A stretch of 7,075 nucleotides of DNA from an uncultured Shinella sp. (GCA_946886325.1 CAMPIK010000118.1:1-7075); one strand, 5' to 3'. Numbered from the stretch's first letter, positions 1 to 6,481 are shown. Program-made: numbers and translations. The notes: generated by a model not told the origin, from the letters alone.

Positions 1-97
1 CCGGGTCCGCCCGCCCCCCCCCGGACGGCGTGACCGGGCGACGGGAGGACCTCATGCTGGTGCCGCGCCCGACCAGCCCCCTGGCCGCGAAGCTGGA
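1..97. other. Compositionally foreign left edge, probable chimeric or rearranged end
   Basis: This stretch is about 80% GC (19 A/T in 97 bases) against about 65% in the next 100 bases, and carries nine consecutive C at 14-22. The DUF2189 gene reads well from 460 down to about 98, then its expected third membrane helix is replaced by a low-complexity Arg/Gly/Ser/Pro-rich sequence. On the plus strand a GGGAGG at 43-48 lies 5 bases before an ATG at 54 that opens a 29-codon frame (MLVPRPTSPLAAKLDRIAG...) ending at 143 inside the rhizobial part. This looks like the start of an unrelated gene from a very high-GC organism. Read-assembly chimerism at a contig end is the simplest explanation; a real rearrangement is possible. 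The exact junction cannot be fixed and lies roughly at 90-120. Confidence 0.55.
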
Positions 98-460
98 CAG
101 GATCGCCGGCAGCGCGGGCGATTTTCGGACATCGAGCGCGTGACGCCAGGACGTATCCATGCCGAGTTCGCGCCGACGGCTGATTTCATAGAGGCCGAGC
201 GCGAAGAACGGCCCGAGAAGCGCAAAGCCCGCCATCAGCGGAAAGATCAGCGGCAGCAGATTGGCGCCCGAACTCCAGGTGATCAGCACGATCCCGGAAA
301 TCGGATAGATCAGGCACAGGAAGACATAGTGCGACGGCTTCTCGCGAAAATCGTCGAAGCCGCGCGCCAGCGCCTCCCCGATATCGGCCATCGAAATCTT
401 GCGTACGGTCGGATGGACGATCGCATCGTCGGCACCCGCCATCACATGAAACGCCGTCAT
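2..460 (-). CDS. DUF2189 family integral membrane protein, N-terminal part only
   Basis: The protein reads MTAFHVMAGADDAIVHPTVR, then a conserved KISMADIGEALARGFDDF block, then two hydrophobic helices at about residues 46-63 (YVFLCLIYPISGIVLI) and 68-92 (LLPLIFPLMAGFALLGPFFA). A YEISRRRELGMDTSWRHAL loop and SPALPAIL follow, the lead-in to the next helix. This order matches DUF2189, a family of predicted inner-membrane proteins of about 250 residues in alphaproteobacteria with no assigned function. The frame stays open to the window edge, but only residues 1 to about 121 (460 down to 98) look authentic; beyond that the sequence turns Arg/Gly/Pro-rich and the helix is lost. I chose the start at 460 because AAGGAGG lies 7 bases upstream of it; the in-frame ATG at 466 would leave a 1-base spacer. 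The gene is divergent from the hydrolase gene. The family call is from memory of its sequence pattern. Confidence 0.72.
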   Translation of the reverse strand, partial: MTAFHVMAGADDAIVHPTVRKISMADIGEALARGFDDFREKPSHYVFLCLIYPISGIVLITWSSGANLLPLIFPLMAGFALLGPFFALGLYEISRRRELGMDTSWRHALDVRKSPALPAILSSFAARGLVGRGTSMRSSRRPVTPSGGGRADP

Positions 461-467
461 GACCATT

Positions 468-474
468 CCTCCTT
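468..474 (-). promoter_or_regulatory. Ribosome binding site of the DUF2189 gene
   Basis: On the minus strand the sequence is AAGGAGG, a perfect Shine-Dalgarno core, 7 bases before the ATG at 460. It decides between the two in-frame ATG codons at 466 and 460 in favour of the latter. Confidence 0.75.
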
Positions 475-484
475 GCCGGTGGGA

Positions 485-502
485 ACCGTCACGACCGTCA
501 CG
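485..502. repeat. Two tandem copies of a 9-bp unit in the divergent intergenic region
   Basis: ACCGTCACG occurs twice without a gap at 485-493 and 494-502, between the divergent DUF2189 and hydrolase genes (461-628). It would lie in the leader or promoter region of the DUF2189 gene. Direct repeats about one helical turn apart can be operator half-sites, but nothing here names a regulator. A minus-strand TAATAT at 561-556 could be a -10 box for DUF2189, without a convincing -35. A plus-strand TTGACT at 591-596 has no good -10 partner. Confidence 0.35.
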
Positions 503-628
503 CATCGGCGACAATCGCATCGCCAACACGAACCATCGCGACTGGCATTGACGCGATATTAGCATCCCGGCGGAGAAAAGTCCTCCCCTCTTGACTTCAT
601 GAGTTTGTGAACGCACATCGCGGCCACT

Positions 629-1186
629 ATGAAGGCATCCGAAGCAGATATTCTCATCGTCCCCGGCTACACCAATTCCGGGCCGGACCACTGGCAGAGC
701 CGCTGGCAGTCGAAACTCGCCTCCGCCCGGCGCGTCGAGCAGGCCGAGTGGTCGAAGCCGGTGCGCGAGGACTGGGTTGCGCGTCTGGTCGAGGAAGCGC
801 AGGCGGCGACGCGACCGGTCGTGGTCGTCGCCCATTCGCTCGGCGTCGCGACGCTGATCCATGCCGTGCCCGAGATCGGCGATCGCATCGCCGGCGCTTT
901 CCTCGTCGCGCCGCCGGATGTCGCCAATCCGGCGATCCGTCCGAAACACCTGATGACCTTCGGCCCCTATCCGCGCGACCCGCTGCCCTTCCCCTCGCTG
1001 ATGGTGGCAAGCCGCGACGACCATTTCGGCGCTTACGAGCACGCCGAGGACATCGCCAACGCCTGGGGTTCGTTTCTCGTGGATGCGGGCAATTCCGGGC
1101 ATATCAACGCCGAATCCGGCCACGGCCCCTGGCCGGAGGGCACCATGGTCTTCGCGCAGTTCCTGAGCCGTCTGAAGCCTCGATAG
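629..1186 (+). CDS. RBBP9/YdeN family alpha/beta-hydrolase (serine hydrolase)
   Basis: The 185-residue protein fits the small RBBP9/YdeN serine hydrolase family (Pfam Ser_hydrolase). It opens with a beta strand and the oxyanion-side motif ILIVPGYTNSGPDHWQ (residues 8-23). The nucleophile elbow is AHSLG with Ser70. The acid is Asp131 in SRDDHF and the base His158 in GNSGHIN; their spacing (61 and 27 residues) agrees with the human RBBP9 triad Ser75-Asp138-His165. There is no signal peptide or membrane helix, so it should be cytosolic. Physiological substrates of bacterial members are mostly unknown, so no reaction is assigned. The start at 629 follows an in-frame stop at 608-610 and is the first ATG, but it has no recognisable Shine-Dalgarno, so expression may be weak or leaderless. 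It is separated by 93 bases from the cyclic-di-GMP gene downstream on the same strand. No functional link between the two is visible. Confidence 0.9.
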   Translation: MKASEADILIVPGYTNSGPDHWQSRWQSKLASARRVEQAEWSKPVREDWVARLVEEAQAATRPVVVVAHSLGVATLIHAVPEIGDRIAGAFLVAPPDVANPAIRPKHLMTFGPYPRDPLPFPSLMVASRDDHFGAYEHAEDIANAWGSFLVDAGNSGHINAESGHGPWPEGTMVFAQFLSRLKPR

Positions 1187-1217
1187 GTGCACCTTCCATC
1201 CGATAGTCGTCATTAAG

Positions 1218-1237
1218 GGGAATTTCATTTAATTCCC
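1218..1237. repeat. Perfect 7-bp inverted repeat between hydrolase and GGDEF-EAL genes
   Basis: GGGAATT (1218-1224) and AATTCCC (1231-1237) are perfect inverted repeats around a 6-base TCATTT spacer, in an AT-rich patch of an otherwise GC-rich sequence. The arms could form a short hairpin, but no T-run follows, so an intrinsic terminator is unlikely. The symmetry and position 43 bases before the start codon of the next gene would also suit a dimeric repressor site. Function is not known. Confidence 0.45.
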
Positions 1238-1243
1238 GCATCC

Positions 1244-1270
1244 TGCCTGCTGTTTCGTAGCAAGCAGGCG
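1244..1270 (+). promoter_or_regulatory. Leader hairpin next to the GGDEF-EAL start codon
   Basis: GCCTGCT (1245-1251) pairs with AGCAGGC (1263-1269) around an 11-base loop, with a flanking T-G wobble. A competing inner stem TGCT/AGCA (1248-1251 with 1259-1262) is also possible. The only Shine-Dalgarno-like sequence before the ATG at 1280, AGCAGG at 1263-1268, forms the 3' arm, so the hairpin would hide it. That would make initiation of the cyclic-di-GMP enzyme inefficient or conditional. This is an inference from the sequence; no known riboswitch class is recognised. Confidence 0.35.
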
Positions 1271-1279
1271 CCGCGTTTC

Positions 1280-3865
1280 ATGGCAAGACAGCCCTCTTTG
1301 TCGGCGCCGCAAGGGGCGCTCGACCCGACCGATCCCTTTGGCGCGTTCTTTGCCGGTTCTCCGATGGCAATGGCCGTGCTGGATGCGGCCGGAACGGTGC
1401 TTGCCGGCAATCCGGCCCTCTCGCGCATAACCGGCGAAGAGACACCCCTTGATGGCAGGACACTGGAAGCGCTCGTTCATGCGGGCGACCGGCTGGCCAT
1501 TGCCCAGGCCATGAAGGATGCGCTGGGCGACACCCGGGCGGCATCGCCATGGGAACTGCGCCTTCGGCGCGCAGACGGCACCGCCCATTGGGTGCTCGTC
1601 TCGATTGCTCCCTTTGCCGACGGCAGCGGCCATCCCCGCTTCGTGCTCCAGGTCATGGACATCGACGAACGCAAGCGCAACGAGATCGAACTCTCCGACC
1701 GGGAAAGCCGCTGGAACCATGCGCTCGAAAGCGCCGGCCAGGGCGTCTGGGACCATGACTTCAACCGCGGCGAGATGTTCTATTCCCGCCAGTGGAAGGC
1801 GATCCGGGGTCTTGCCGCCGATGATACCGTTGATGGTTCGGTGGAGACCTGGATCCAGTCCGTCCACCCGGACGATCGCGACCGGGTTCTGGAAGAAATC
1901 CGCCGGCAGGAACAGGCCGAAGCGGTCTTCAACGTCTTTGCCTATCGCGAGAAACATCGTCTCGGCCATTGGGTCTGGATCGAGAGCCGCGGCGCCGTGG
2001 TCGAATATGATGGCAACGGCAAACCGTCGCGCATCGCCGGCACTGACACCGACATCACCGAAAGGCGCGAGGCGGAAGAACTGCTGGCCCAACTCTCGCG
2101 CCGGCTGGAACTCGCCCTCGAAATCTCGCGGATCGGTGTCTTCGAGGCCAATCTGCGCAGCGGCGAGCTGATCTGGGACGACGCGCTTCTCGGCATGTAC
2201 GGCCTCACGCGCGGCACCGCCGTGGCGGAAGCCTGGGAACACATGATCCACGAGGAGGATCGCGCCGGCGCGCTCGCCCGCGTCGAGGCGGCGGTGCGCG
2301 ACCGCATGCCCTTCACCAACGAATTCCGCATCGTGCGGACCGACGGCGAAGTCCGCCACATCCGGGCGCGCGGCGCACCTTATATCGACGCCAACGGCGT
2401 GCCGCGCCTTGTCGGCGCCAACTGGGACGTCACCGAAGACATTCGCCTCCAGCAGGAGCTGCAGCGTGCCCGCGATCTCGCCGAGGCACGCAACCGCGAA
2501 CTGGAAGACGCAAAGGCGCGCATCGAGCACACCGCGCTGCACGACCATCTGACCGGCCTGCCGAACCGGCGCTTTCTCGATGCAACGCTTCAGGCGACCG
2601 CCGAACGCGCGTACCGCGATGGCGGCCGTATCGCGATCCTCCACATCGATCTCGACCGGTTCAAGGAAATCAACGATACGCTCGGCCACCTCGCCGGCGA
2701 CCGCATGCTCGTGCACGCCGCCGACGTGCTGCGCCGCCATGCCGGGGCGGGTGATTTCGTGGCGCGCATCGGTGGCGACGAATTCGTCTTCCTGTCGGCC
2801 GGGCCGCACGCGCGGGATCTTGCGGCACTCGCCGACGAGATCGTCGCTGCGATGCGCGAGCCCGTGACCTTCGACGGCCATATCTGCCGCTTCGGCGCCA
2901 GCGTCGGTATCGCCAGCGGGACCGGCGCCGAGATCGACGGCAAGCAGTTGCTCGTCAATGCCGACCTTGCCCTCTACCGCGCCAAGAACAAGGGCCGCAG
3001 CCGGCACGAATTCTTTTCGCAGGAGATCCAGGCGCAGATCATCGTTAACAAGCAGACCGCGGACGGCATCCTGACGGCGATCGAACGCGGCGAGTTCACG
3101 CCCTATTACCAGCCGCAGTTCGACGCCCGCACGCTCGATATCGTCGGCGTCGAGACGCTTGCCCGCTGGCAGCACCCCGAACGCGGGCTGCTTGCACCCG
3201 ACGCCTTCCTGAAGATCGCCGAGGACCTCAACGTCGTCGCCACGATCGACCGGATCGTGCTCGAAAAGGCGCTCGCCGATTTCGCGACCTGGCAGGAAGC
3301 GGGGCTTAACGTGCCGAAGCTCTCGGCAAACGTTTCGTCGCTCCGGCTGCACGATCCCGATCTCGCCGCATCGCTTCGCACGCTCGCGCCGCCGGCCGGC
3401 ACGCTCTCCTTCGAACTGCTCGAATCGATCTTCCTCGACGATTGCGACCGCGTCGTGCTCGACAATCTGGCGGAGATGCGCCGGCTCGGCATCGATATCG
3501 AGATCGACGATTTCGGCACCGGCCATGCGTCGATCGTCAGCCTTCTGAAACTGCGCCCCCGCCGGCTGAAGATCGATCGCCAATTGGTGAAGCCGATCAC
3601 CCGCTCGGCCGCGCAGCGCCGGCTCGTCGGCACGATCATCGAGATCGGCCGTTCGCTCGACATCGAAGTGGTGGGCGAAGGCGTCGAGACCGCGGCCCAT
3701 GCGATCACGCTGCGCGAACTCGGCTGCGACATCCTGCAGGGCTATGCGCTGGCCCGCCCGATGCCAGGCAGCGCCATTGCCGGTTTCGTCCGCGCCGAAA
3801 GCTGGCGCGAGCACGTATCGCCGGTCCATGAACTGCAGGGCAAACTGCGCCGAACCCTCGGCTGA
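1280..3865 (+). CDS. Triple-PAS GGDEF-EAL cyclic-di-GMP turnover protein
   Basis: An 861-residue protein predicted to make and/or degrade the second messenger cyclic-di-GMP. PAS/PAC sensory domains lie at about 22-131, 143-262 and 274-389, a helical linker at about 387-418, the GGDEF domain at about 419-580 and the EAL domain at about 600-845. No signal peptide or membrane helix is seen, so it is likely a cytosolic sensor. The GGDEF signature is intact (498-502), with IDLDRFKEINDTLGH and GDRML before it. The RxxD inhibitory site that normally precedes it by five residues reads GAGD (489-492), so its Arg is missing. The EAL motif is ETL (625-627), but the metal and catalytic set is present: Asn in LSANVSS, Glu in FELLES, D743-D744 in DDFGTG, Lys764 in LKIDR, Glu800 and Glu803 in EGVET, and Gln820 in LQGYA. 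Both activities are therefore possible, and the net direction cannot be told from sequence. The start is the first ATG after an in-frame stop at 1214; the ribosome site is weak. Confidence 0.95.
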   Translation: MARQPSLSAPQGALDPTDPFGAFFAGSPMAMAVLDAAGTVLAGNPALSRITGEETPLDGRTLEALVHAGDRLAIAQAMKDALGDTRAASPWELRLRRADGTAHWVLVSIAPFADGSGHPRFVLQVMDIDERKRNEIELSDRESRWNHALESAGQGVWDHDFNRGEMFYSRQWKAIRGLAADDTVDGSVETWIQSVHPDDRDRVLEEIRRQEQAEAVFNVFAYREKHRLGHWVWIESRGAVVEYDGNGKPSRIAGTDTDITERREAEELLAQLSRRLELALEISRIGVFEANLRSGELIWDDALLGMYGLTRGTAVAEAWEHMIHEEDRAGALARVEAAVRDRMPFTNEFRIVRTDGEVRHIRARGAPYIDANGVPRLVGANWDVTEDIRLQQELQRARDLAEARNRELEDAKARIEHTALHDHLTGLPNRRFLDATLQATAERAYRDGGRIAILHIDLDRFKEINDTLGHLAGDRMLVHAADVLRRHAGAGDFVARIGGDEFVFLSAGPHARDLAALADEIVAAMREPVTFDGHICRFGASVGIASGTGAEIDGKQLLVNADLALYRAKNKGRSRHEFFSQEIQAQIIVNKQTADGILTAIERGEFTPYYQPQFDARTLDIVGVETLARWQHPERGLLAPDAFLKIAEDLNVVATIDRIVLEKALADFATWQEAGLNVPKLSANVSSLRLHDPDLAASLRTLAPPAGTLSFELLESIFLDDCDRVVLDNLAEMRRLGIDIEIDDFGTGHASIVSLLKLRPRRLKIDRQLVKPITRSAAQRRLVGTIIEIGRSLDIEVVGEGVETAAHAITLRELGCDILQGYALARPMPGSAIAGFVRAESWREHVSPVHELQGKLRRTLG

Positions 3866-3885
3866 ACGGTTCCCGCGAAACGAAA

Positions 3886-3914
3886 ATGGCCCGCGCGGCA
3901 GACCGGCGGGCCAT
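3886..3914 (-). terminator. Hairpin terminator between convergent genes
   Basis: ATGGCCCGC (3886-3894) pairs with GCGGGCCAT (3906-3914). Inside it CGG/CCG (3896-3898 with 3903-3905) extends the stem past one bulged G to a CAGA loop, giving about 12 pairs. Read on the minus strand the stem is followed by TTTTCGTTT, a usable U-rich tract. On the plus strand no T-run follows until ATTT several bases later. It therefore mainly suits the zeta-subunit gene ending at 3940, and may act as a weaker terminator or 3' stabiliser for the GGDEF-EAL message ending at 3865. Confidence 0.75.
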
Positions 3915-3939
3915 CGAAGGGATTTGACGACCGGATGGT

Positions 3940-4260
3940 TCAGCCTTGCTCGATCTGCGCGATGGCAATCGCCAGAAGCTCCAGCATCTGGACGCGAATC
4001 TCGTCGTCGGTCTTGGCGACGCCGGCAGCCGCGAAGTCCTGGCTGATCTTGCGCACCACGTCCTCGTGCCCGACCTCTTCGAAATCGGCGGCAACGACGT
4101 CGCGCGCATAGGCATCGGCGTCGCTATCCATCTTGCCGAGCAGCCCGGCCGCCCAGAGACCAAGCAGTTTGTTGCGGCGCGCCTCGGCCCTGAAGCGCAG
4201 TTCTTCATTGAGAGCGAACTTGGCCTCGAAGGCCTTTTCCCGGTCCTGCATGTTGGTCAT
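3940..4260 (-). CDS. ATPase inhibitor subunit zeta (DUF1476)
   Basis: The 106-residue protein starts MTNMQDREKAFEAKFALNEE and continues ELRFRAEARRNKLLGLWAAG, the highly conserved N-terminal region of the DUF1476 family, now named ATPase inhibitor subunit zeta. In alphaproteobacteria such as Paracoccus, zeta binds F1 and blocks ATP hydrolysis by the F1FO-ATP synthase through its N-terminal segment. In other members of the class the inhibitory strength varies, so inhibition here is not assured. The remainder (residues about 40-106) is acidic and helical (DADAYARDVVAADFEEVGHEDVVRKI, then MLELLAIAIAQIEQ), matching the expected helix bundle and full family length. The start at 4260 has GGGAGA 7 bases upstream; Met4 is an alternative but would trim the conserved N-terminus. 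The gene is divergent from purC across 231 bases and convergent with the GGDEF-EAL gene. It is cytosolic. Confidence 0.93.
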   Translation of the reverse strand: MTNMQDREKAFEAKFALNEELRFRAEARRNKLLGLWAAGLLGKMDSDADAYARDVVAADFEEVGHEDVVRKISQDFAAAGVAKTDDEIRVQMLELLAIAIAQIEQG

Positions 4261-4491
4261 ACCATCTTCTCCCGTCGATTTGCGGCCCCGTCAGGGTTTC
4301 CGACCATTAATCAAATGAGCGCCGAAAGTGCAATGCGAAGTTTCGACGCTTCACGCGCTGCCACGCTTGTGCCCGGAAAACGTGGGAAGGCTTGAGAGGC
4401 CGATTGTTAAACCGCAGCATTTCGTTTATTGAGCGCGCAAAGACAAAGACATTCTGCGCCACCCAAGGGCGCCAACAACAGAGAAAATCCC
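4261..4491. promoter_or_regulatory. Divergent promoter region, zeta subunit and pur operon
   Basis: These 231 bases separate the zeta-subunit gene (minus) from purC (plus) and must hold the start signals for both. They are richer in A/T than the genes. The best plus-strand candidate is TTGTTA (4404-4409) with a 17-base spacer and TATTGA (4427-4432), a partial match to the housekeeping sigma consensus, leaving a leader of roughly 50 bases before purC. A second -35-like sequence, CTTGAG, lies at 4391-4396 without a good partner. No convincing minus-strand promoter was found, and no purine riboswitch or named repressor site was recognised. Confidence 0.4.
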
Positions 4492-5256
4492 ATGAACCGT
4501 CGCCGCCGTATCTACGAGGGCAAGGCCAAGATTCTCTATGAGGGTCCGGAGCCGGGCACCCTGATCCAGTTCTTCAAGGACGACGCCACTGCCTTCAACA
4601 AGAAGAAGCATGACGTTATCGACGGGAAAGGCGTGCTCAACAACCGCATCTCGGAATATCTCTTCACTCATCTGAACAAGATGGGCATTCCGACGCACTT
4701 CATCCGCCGCCTCAACATGCGCGAGCAGCTGATCAAGGAAGTGGAAATCATTCCGCTCGAGGTCGTCGTGCGCAACGTTGCCGCCGGCTCGCTCGCAAAG
4801 CGCCTCGGCATCGAGGAAGGCACCGTTCTGCCGCGCTCGATCATCGAGTTCTACTTCAAGGCCGACAATCTCGACGATCCGCTGGTCTCCGAAGAGCATA
4901 TCACTGCCTTCGGCTGGGCAAGCCCGCAGGAACTCGACGACATCATGGCGCTCGCCATTCGCGTCAACGACTTCCTCTCCGGCCTCTTCCTCGGCGTCGG
5001 CATCCAGCTTGTCGATTTCAAGCTCGAATGCGGCCGGCTCTTCGAGGGCGACATGATGCGCATCATCATCGCCGACGAGATTTCGCCGGACAGCTGCCGC
5101 CTGTGGGACGTCGTGACCCAGGAGAAGATGGACAAGGACCGCTTCCGCCGCGACATGGGCGGGCTGCTCGAAGCCTACCAGGAAGTCGCCCGCCGCCTCG
5201 GCATCATCAACGAGAACGAACCGATCCGGGGCACCGGCCCGGTTCTGGTGAAGTAA
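4492..5256 (+). CDS. purC: Phosphoribosylaminoimidazole-succinocarboxamide synthase (SAICAR synthetase)
   Basis: PurC joins CAIR and L-aspartate with ATP to form SAICAR in de novo purine synthesis, in the cytosol. The 254 residues match the usual bacterial length. Visible family features are the nucleotide-binding start [11 protein letters not shown] (8-18), the signature [15 protein letters not shown] (86-100), the second signature LVDFKLECG (173-181), and [13 protein letters not shown] (194-206). I chose the ATG at 4492 because the protein then begins [13 protein letters not shown], as in other rhizobial PurC. The frame is open upstream to a TTG at 4429, but that extension is low-complexity and unlike the family. 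The ribosome site is poor (AGAGAAAA about 4 bases upstream). It is the first gene of the operon, 19 bases before purS, so its promoter should drive all downstream pur genes. Confidence 0.97.
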   Translation: MNRRRRIYEGKAKILYEGPEPGTLIQFFKDDATAFNKKKHDVIDGKGVLNNRISEYLFTHLNKMGIPTHFIRRLNMREQLIKEVEIIPLEVVVRNVAAGSLAKRLGIEEGTVLPRSIIEFYFKADNLDDPLVSEEHITAFGWASPQELDDIMALAIRVNDFLSGLFLGVGIQLVDFKLECGRLFEGDMMRIIIADEISPDSCRLWDVVTQEKMDKDRFRRDMGGLLEAYQEVARRLGIINENEPIRGTGPVLVK

Positions 5257-5275
5257 GAATTCTGAAGAGGACGGC

Positions 5276-5518
5276 ATGATCAAGGCACGCGTAACGGTAA
5301 CGCTCAAGAACGGCGTTCTCGACCCGCAGGGCAAGGCGATCGAAGGCGCGCTCGGCGCGCTCGGCTTCGACGGCGTCGGCCAGATCCGGCAGGGCAAGGT
5401 GTTCGACCTTTCGCTCGACACCGCTGACCGCGCCAAGGCGGAGGCCGACCTGAAGGCCATGTGCGAAAAGCTTCTGGCCAACACCGTGATTGAGAATTAC
5501 ACTATCTCACTCGACTGA
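5276..5518 (+). CDS. purS: Phosphoribosylformylglycinamidine synthase subunit PurS
   Basis: PurS is the small structural subunit of the three-part FGAM synthase (PurS, PurQ, PurL), which converts FGAR to FGAM using glutamine-derived ammonia and ATP. It helps PurQ dock on PurL and is thought to aid ammonia transfer. The 80-residue protein has the characteristic MIKARVTVTLKNGVLDPQGK start, then AIEGALGALGFDGVGQIRQGKVFDL, and the closing NTVIENYTISLD strand, giving the expected beta-alpha-beta-beta-alpha-beta pattern at full length. GAAGAGGA at 5264-5271 is its ribosome site. It follows purC by 19 bases, and the next gene begins 19 bases after it, so all are likely on one transcript. Confidence 0.96.
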   Translation: MIKARVTVTLKNGVLDPQGKAIEGALGALGFDGVGQIRQGKVFDLSLDTADRAKAEADLKAMCEKLLANTVIENYTISLD

Positions 5519-5537
5519 CGGTTGAAGGAGATGGGCA

Positions 5538-5795
5538 GTGGCAGAGGTCACGAACGAACTGCTCTATGAGGTGCTGAAAAGCATCCACACGCGAATGGAC
5601 AAGTTGGACACCGGTCTTTCCGACCTTCGGAGCGAAATGATCACGATGCGAGGCGCTATCGTGACGGTGCAGCAGGACGTTCACCACATCTACTCGCGCA
5701 TCGAGCGCGTGGACCAGCGCCTCGACCGTATCGAAAACCGCCTCGAACTGCGTGAACTCGCCGAGGCCCAGGCAAGGTTTGAACCGCACCCATGA
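5538..5795 (+). CDS. Small heptad coiled-coil protein of unknown function, inside the pur operon
   Basis: I do not recognise a named function. The 85-residue protein has a short head ([19 protein letters not shown]) followed by one long predicted coiled coil. Hydrophobic residues fall at 20, 23, 27, 30, 34, 37, 41, 44, 48, 51, 55, 58, 62, 65 and 69, an unbroken 3-4 spacing of seven heptads (only A40 and Y52-like residues sit near the core otherwise). It ends in a charged [14 protein letters not shown] tail. There is no membrane segment or cysteine, so it should be a cytosolic rod-forming oligomer. The start is GTG at 5538, set by GAAGGAG at 5524-5530 with a 7-base spacer; an ATG at 5531 lies in another frame. 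Its stop overlaps the purQ start as ATGA (5792-5795), so purQ is probably translationally coupled to it. Codon use (TTG, CGA, CGG, GGT) is less biased than in purC or purQ. Similar short '[10 protein letters not shown]' proteins seem familiar from other rhizobial loci, but that is unverified. Confidence 0.85.
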   Translation: MAEVTNELLYEVLKSIHTRMDKLDTGLSDLRSEMITMRGAIVTVQQDVHHIYSRIERVDQRLDRIENRLELRELAEAQARFEPHP

Positions 5796-6463
5796 AGTCC
5801 GCCGTCGTCCAGCTTCCCGGCCTCAACCGCGACCGCGACATGATCGCGGCGCTCACCAAGATTTCCGGCACGGCGCCCGTGACCGTCTGGCAGACGGAGA
5901 CGGACCTGCCCGACGTCGATCTGATCGTCATTCCCGGCGGCTTTTCCTATGGCGATTATCTGCGTTGCGGTGCGATCGCGGCGCGCATGCCGGTCATGCA
6001 GGCAATCAAGGCGAAGGCGGAAGCGGGTGTGAAGGTCCTGGGCGTCTGCAACGGCTTCCAGATCCTCGTCGAGGCGGGGCTCCTGCCAGGCGCGCTGATG
6101 CGCAACGCCTCGCTGAAATTCGTCTGCAAGGAAATCAAGCTGGAAGTGGTGAACGCGGAGACGGATTTCTCCCGCGCCTATGCCAAGGGCCAGATCCTGC
6201 GCTGCCCGGTCGCGCATCACGACGGCAATTATTTCGCCGATGCGGAAACGCTGGCGTCGATCGAGGGCAACGGCCAGGTCGTCTTCCGCTATGCAGAGGG
6301 TACCAACCCGAACGGCTCGATGAACGACATCGCCGGCATCGTCAATGCGAAGGGCAACGTGCTCGGCATGATGCCGCATCCCGAAAACCTGATCGAGATG
6401 GCGCATGGCGGGACGGACGGCCGCGGCCTCTTCGCATCGGCGCTCGACGTAATCGCTGCTTAG
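5792..6463 (+). CDS. purQ: Phosphoribosylformylglycinamidine synthase, glutaminase subunit PurQ
   Basis: PurQ is the class I glutamine amidotransferase subunit of FGAM synthase; it hydrolyses glutamine and passes ammonia to PurL. The 223-residue protein is full length. It begins [17 protein letters not shown], has the oxyanion-region motif [16 protein letters not shown] (48-63), the nucleophile Cys86 in GVCNGFQ, and the His196-Glu198 pair in MMPHPEN, so the triad is complete. It overlaps the coiled-coil gene by 4 bases. The nearest Shine-Dalgarno-like AAGG (5774-5777) is too distant, which fits translational coupling. The C-terminus ALDVIAA is typical for rhizobial PurQ. The stop codon TAG (6461-6463) is unusual: its TA belongs to the flanking chromosome and its G is the first base of a 162-bp inverted-repeat element. 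PurL is not in the window. Confidence 0.97.
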   Translation: MKSAVVQLPGLNRDRDMIAALTKISGTAPVTVWQTETDLPDVDLIVIPGGFSYGDYLRCGAIAARMPVMQAIKAKAEAGVKVLGVCNGFQILVEAGLLPGALMRNASLKFVCKEIKLEVVNAETDFSRAYAKGQILRCPVAHHDGNYFADAETLASIEGNGQVVFRYAEGTNPNGSMNDIAGIVNAKGNVLGMMPHPENLIEMAHGGTDGRGLFASALDVIAA

Positions 6464-6481
6464 AGCGCCTAACGAAACCTC
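6462..6481 (+). repeat. Left terminal inverted repeat
   Basis: This 20-base arm is the exact reverse complement of 6606-6625. It contains AACGAAA (6471-6477), a heptamer that recurs in direct orientation at 6576-6582 and inverted at 6610-6616. The first base is probably the last base of the TTA flank. Confidence 0.85.

Noticed and set aside
140..562. A 140-codon plus-strand frame opposite the DUF2189 gene
   Set aside because: No family pattern, rich in R, H, D and Q; the minus strand has a strong ribosome site and two clear membrane helices.
607..1206. A 199-codon plus-strand frame overlapping the hydrolase
   Set aside because: It is Arg/Ala-rich low-complexity in a shifted frame, while the frame at 629-1186 has a complete serine hydrolase triad.
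1229..3829. A stop-free minus-strand frame of 866 codons antisense to the GGDEF-EAL gene
   Set aside because: It is the mirror of a high-GC coding sequence with strong third-position bias; its translation is rich in D, A, R, V and G with no recognisable domain, while the plus strand encodes intact PAS, GGDEF and EAL motifs.
4429..4491. Upstream extension of purC from a TTG codon
   Set aside because: The extra residues are unlike PurC, the codon has no ribosome site, and the candidate -10 box overlaps it; the ATG at 4492 gives the normal family N-terminus.
4426..5484. A 352-codon minus-strand frame opposite purC and purS
   Set aside because: Antisense shadow of two unmistakable purine genes, with no ribosome site or domain.
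5690..6406. A 238-codon minus-strand frame opposite purQ
   Set aside because: Antisense shadow of an intact PurQ; composition is His/Arg/Asp-rich without motifs.
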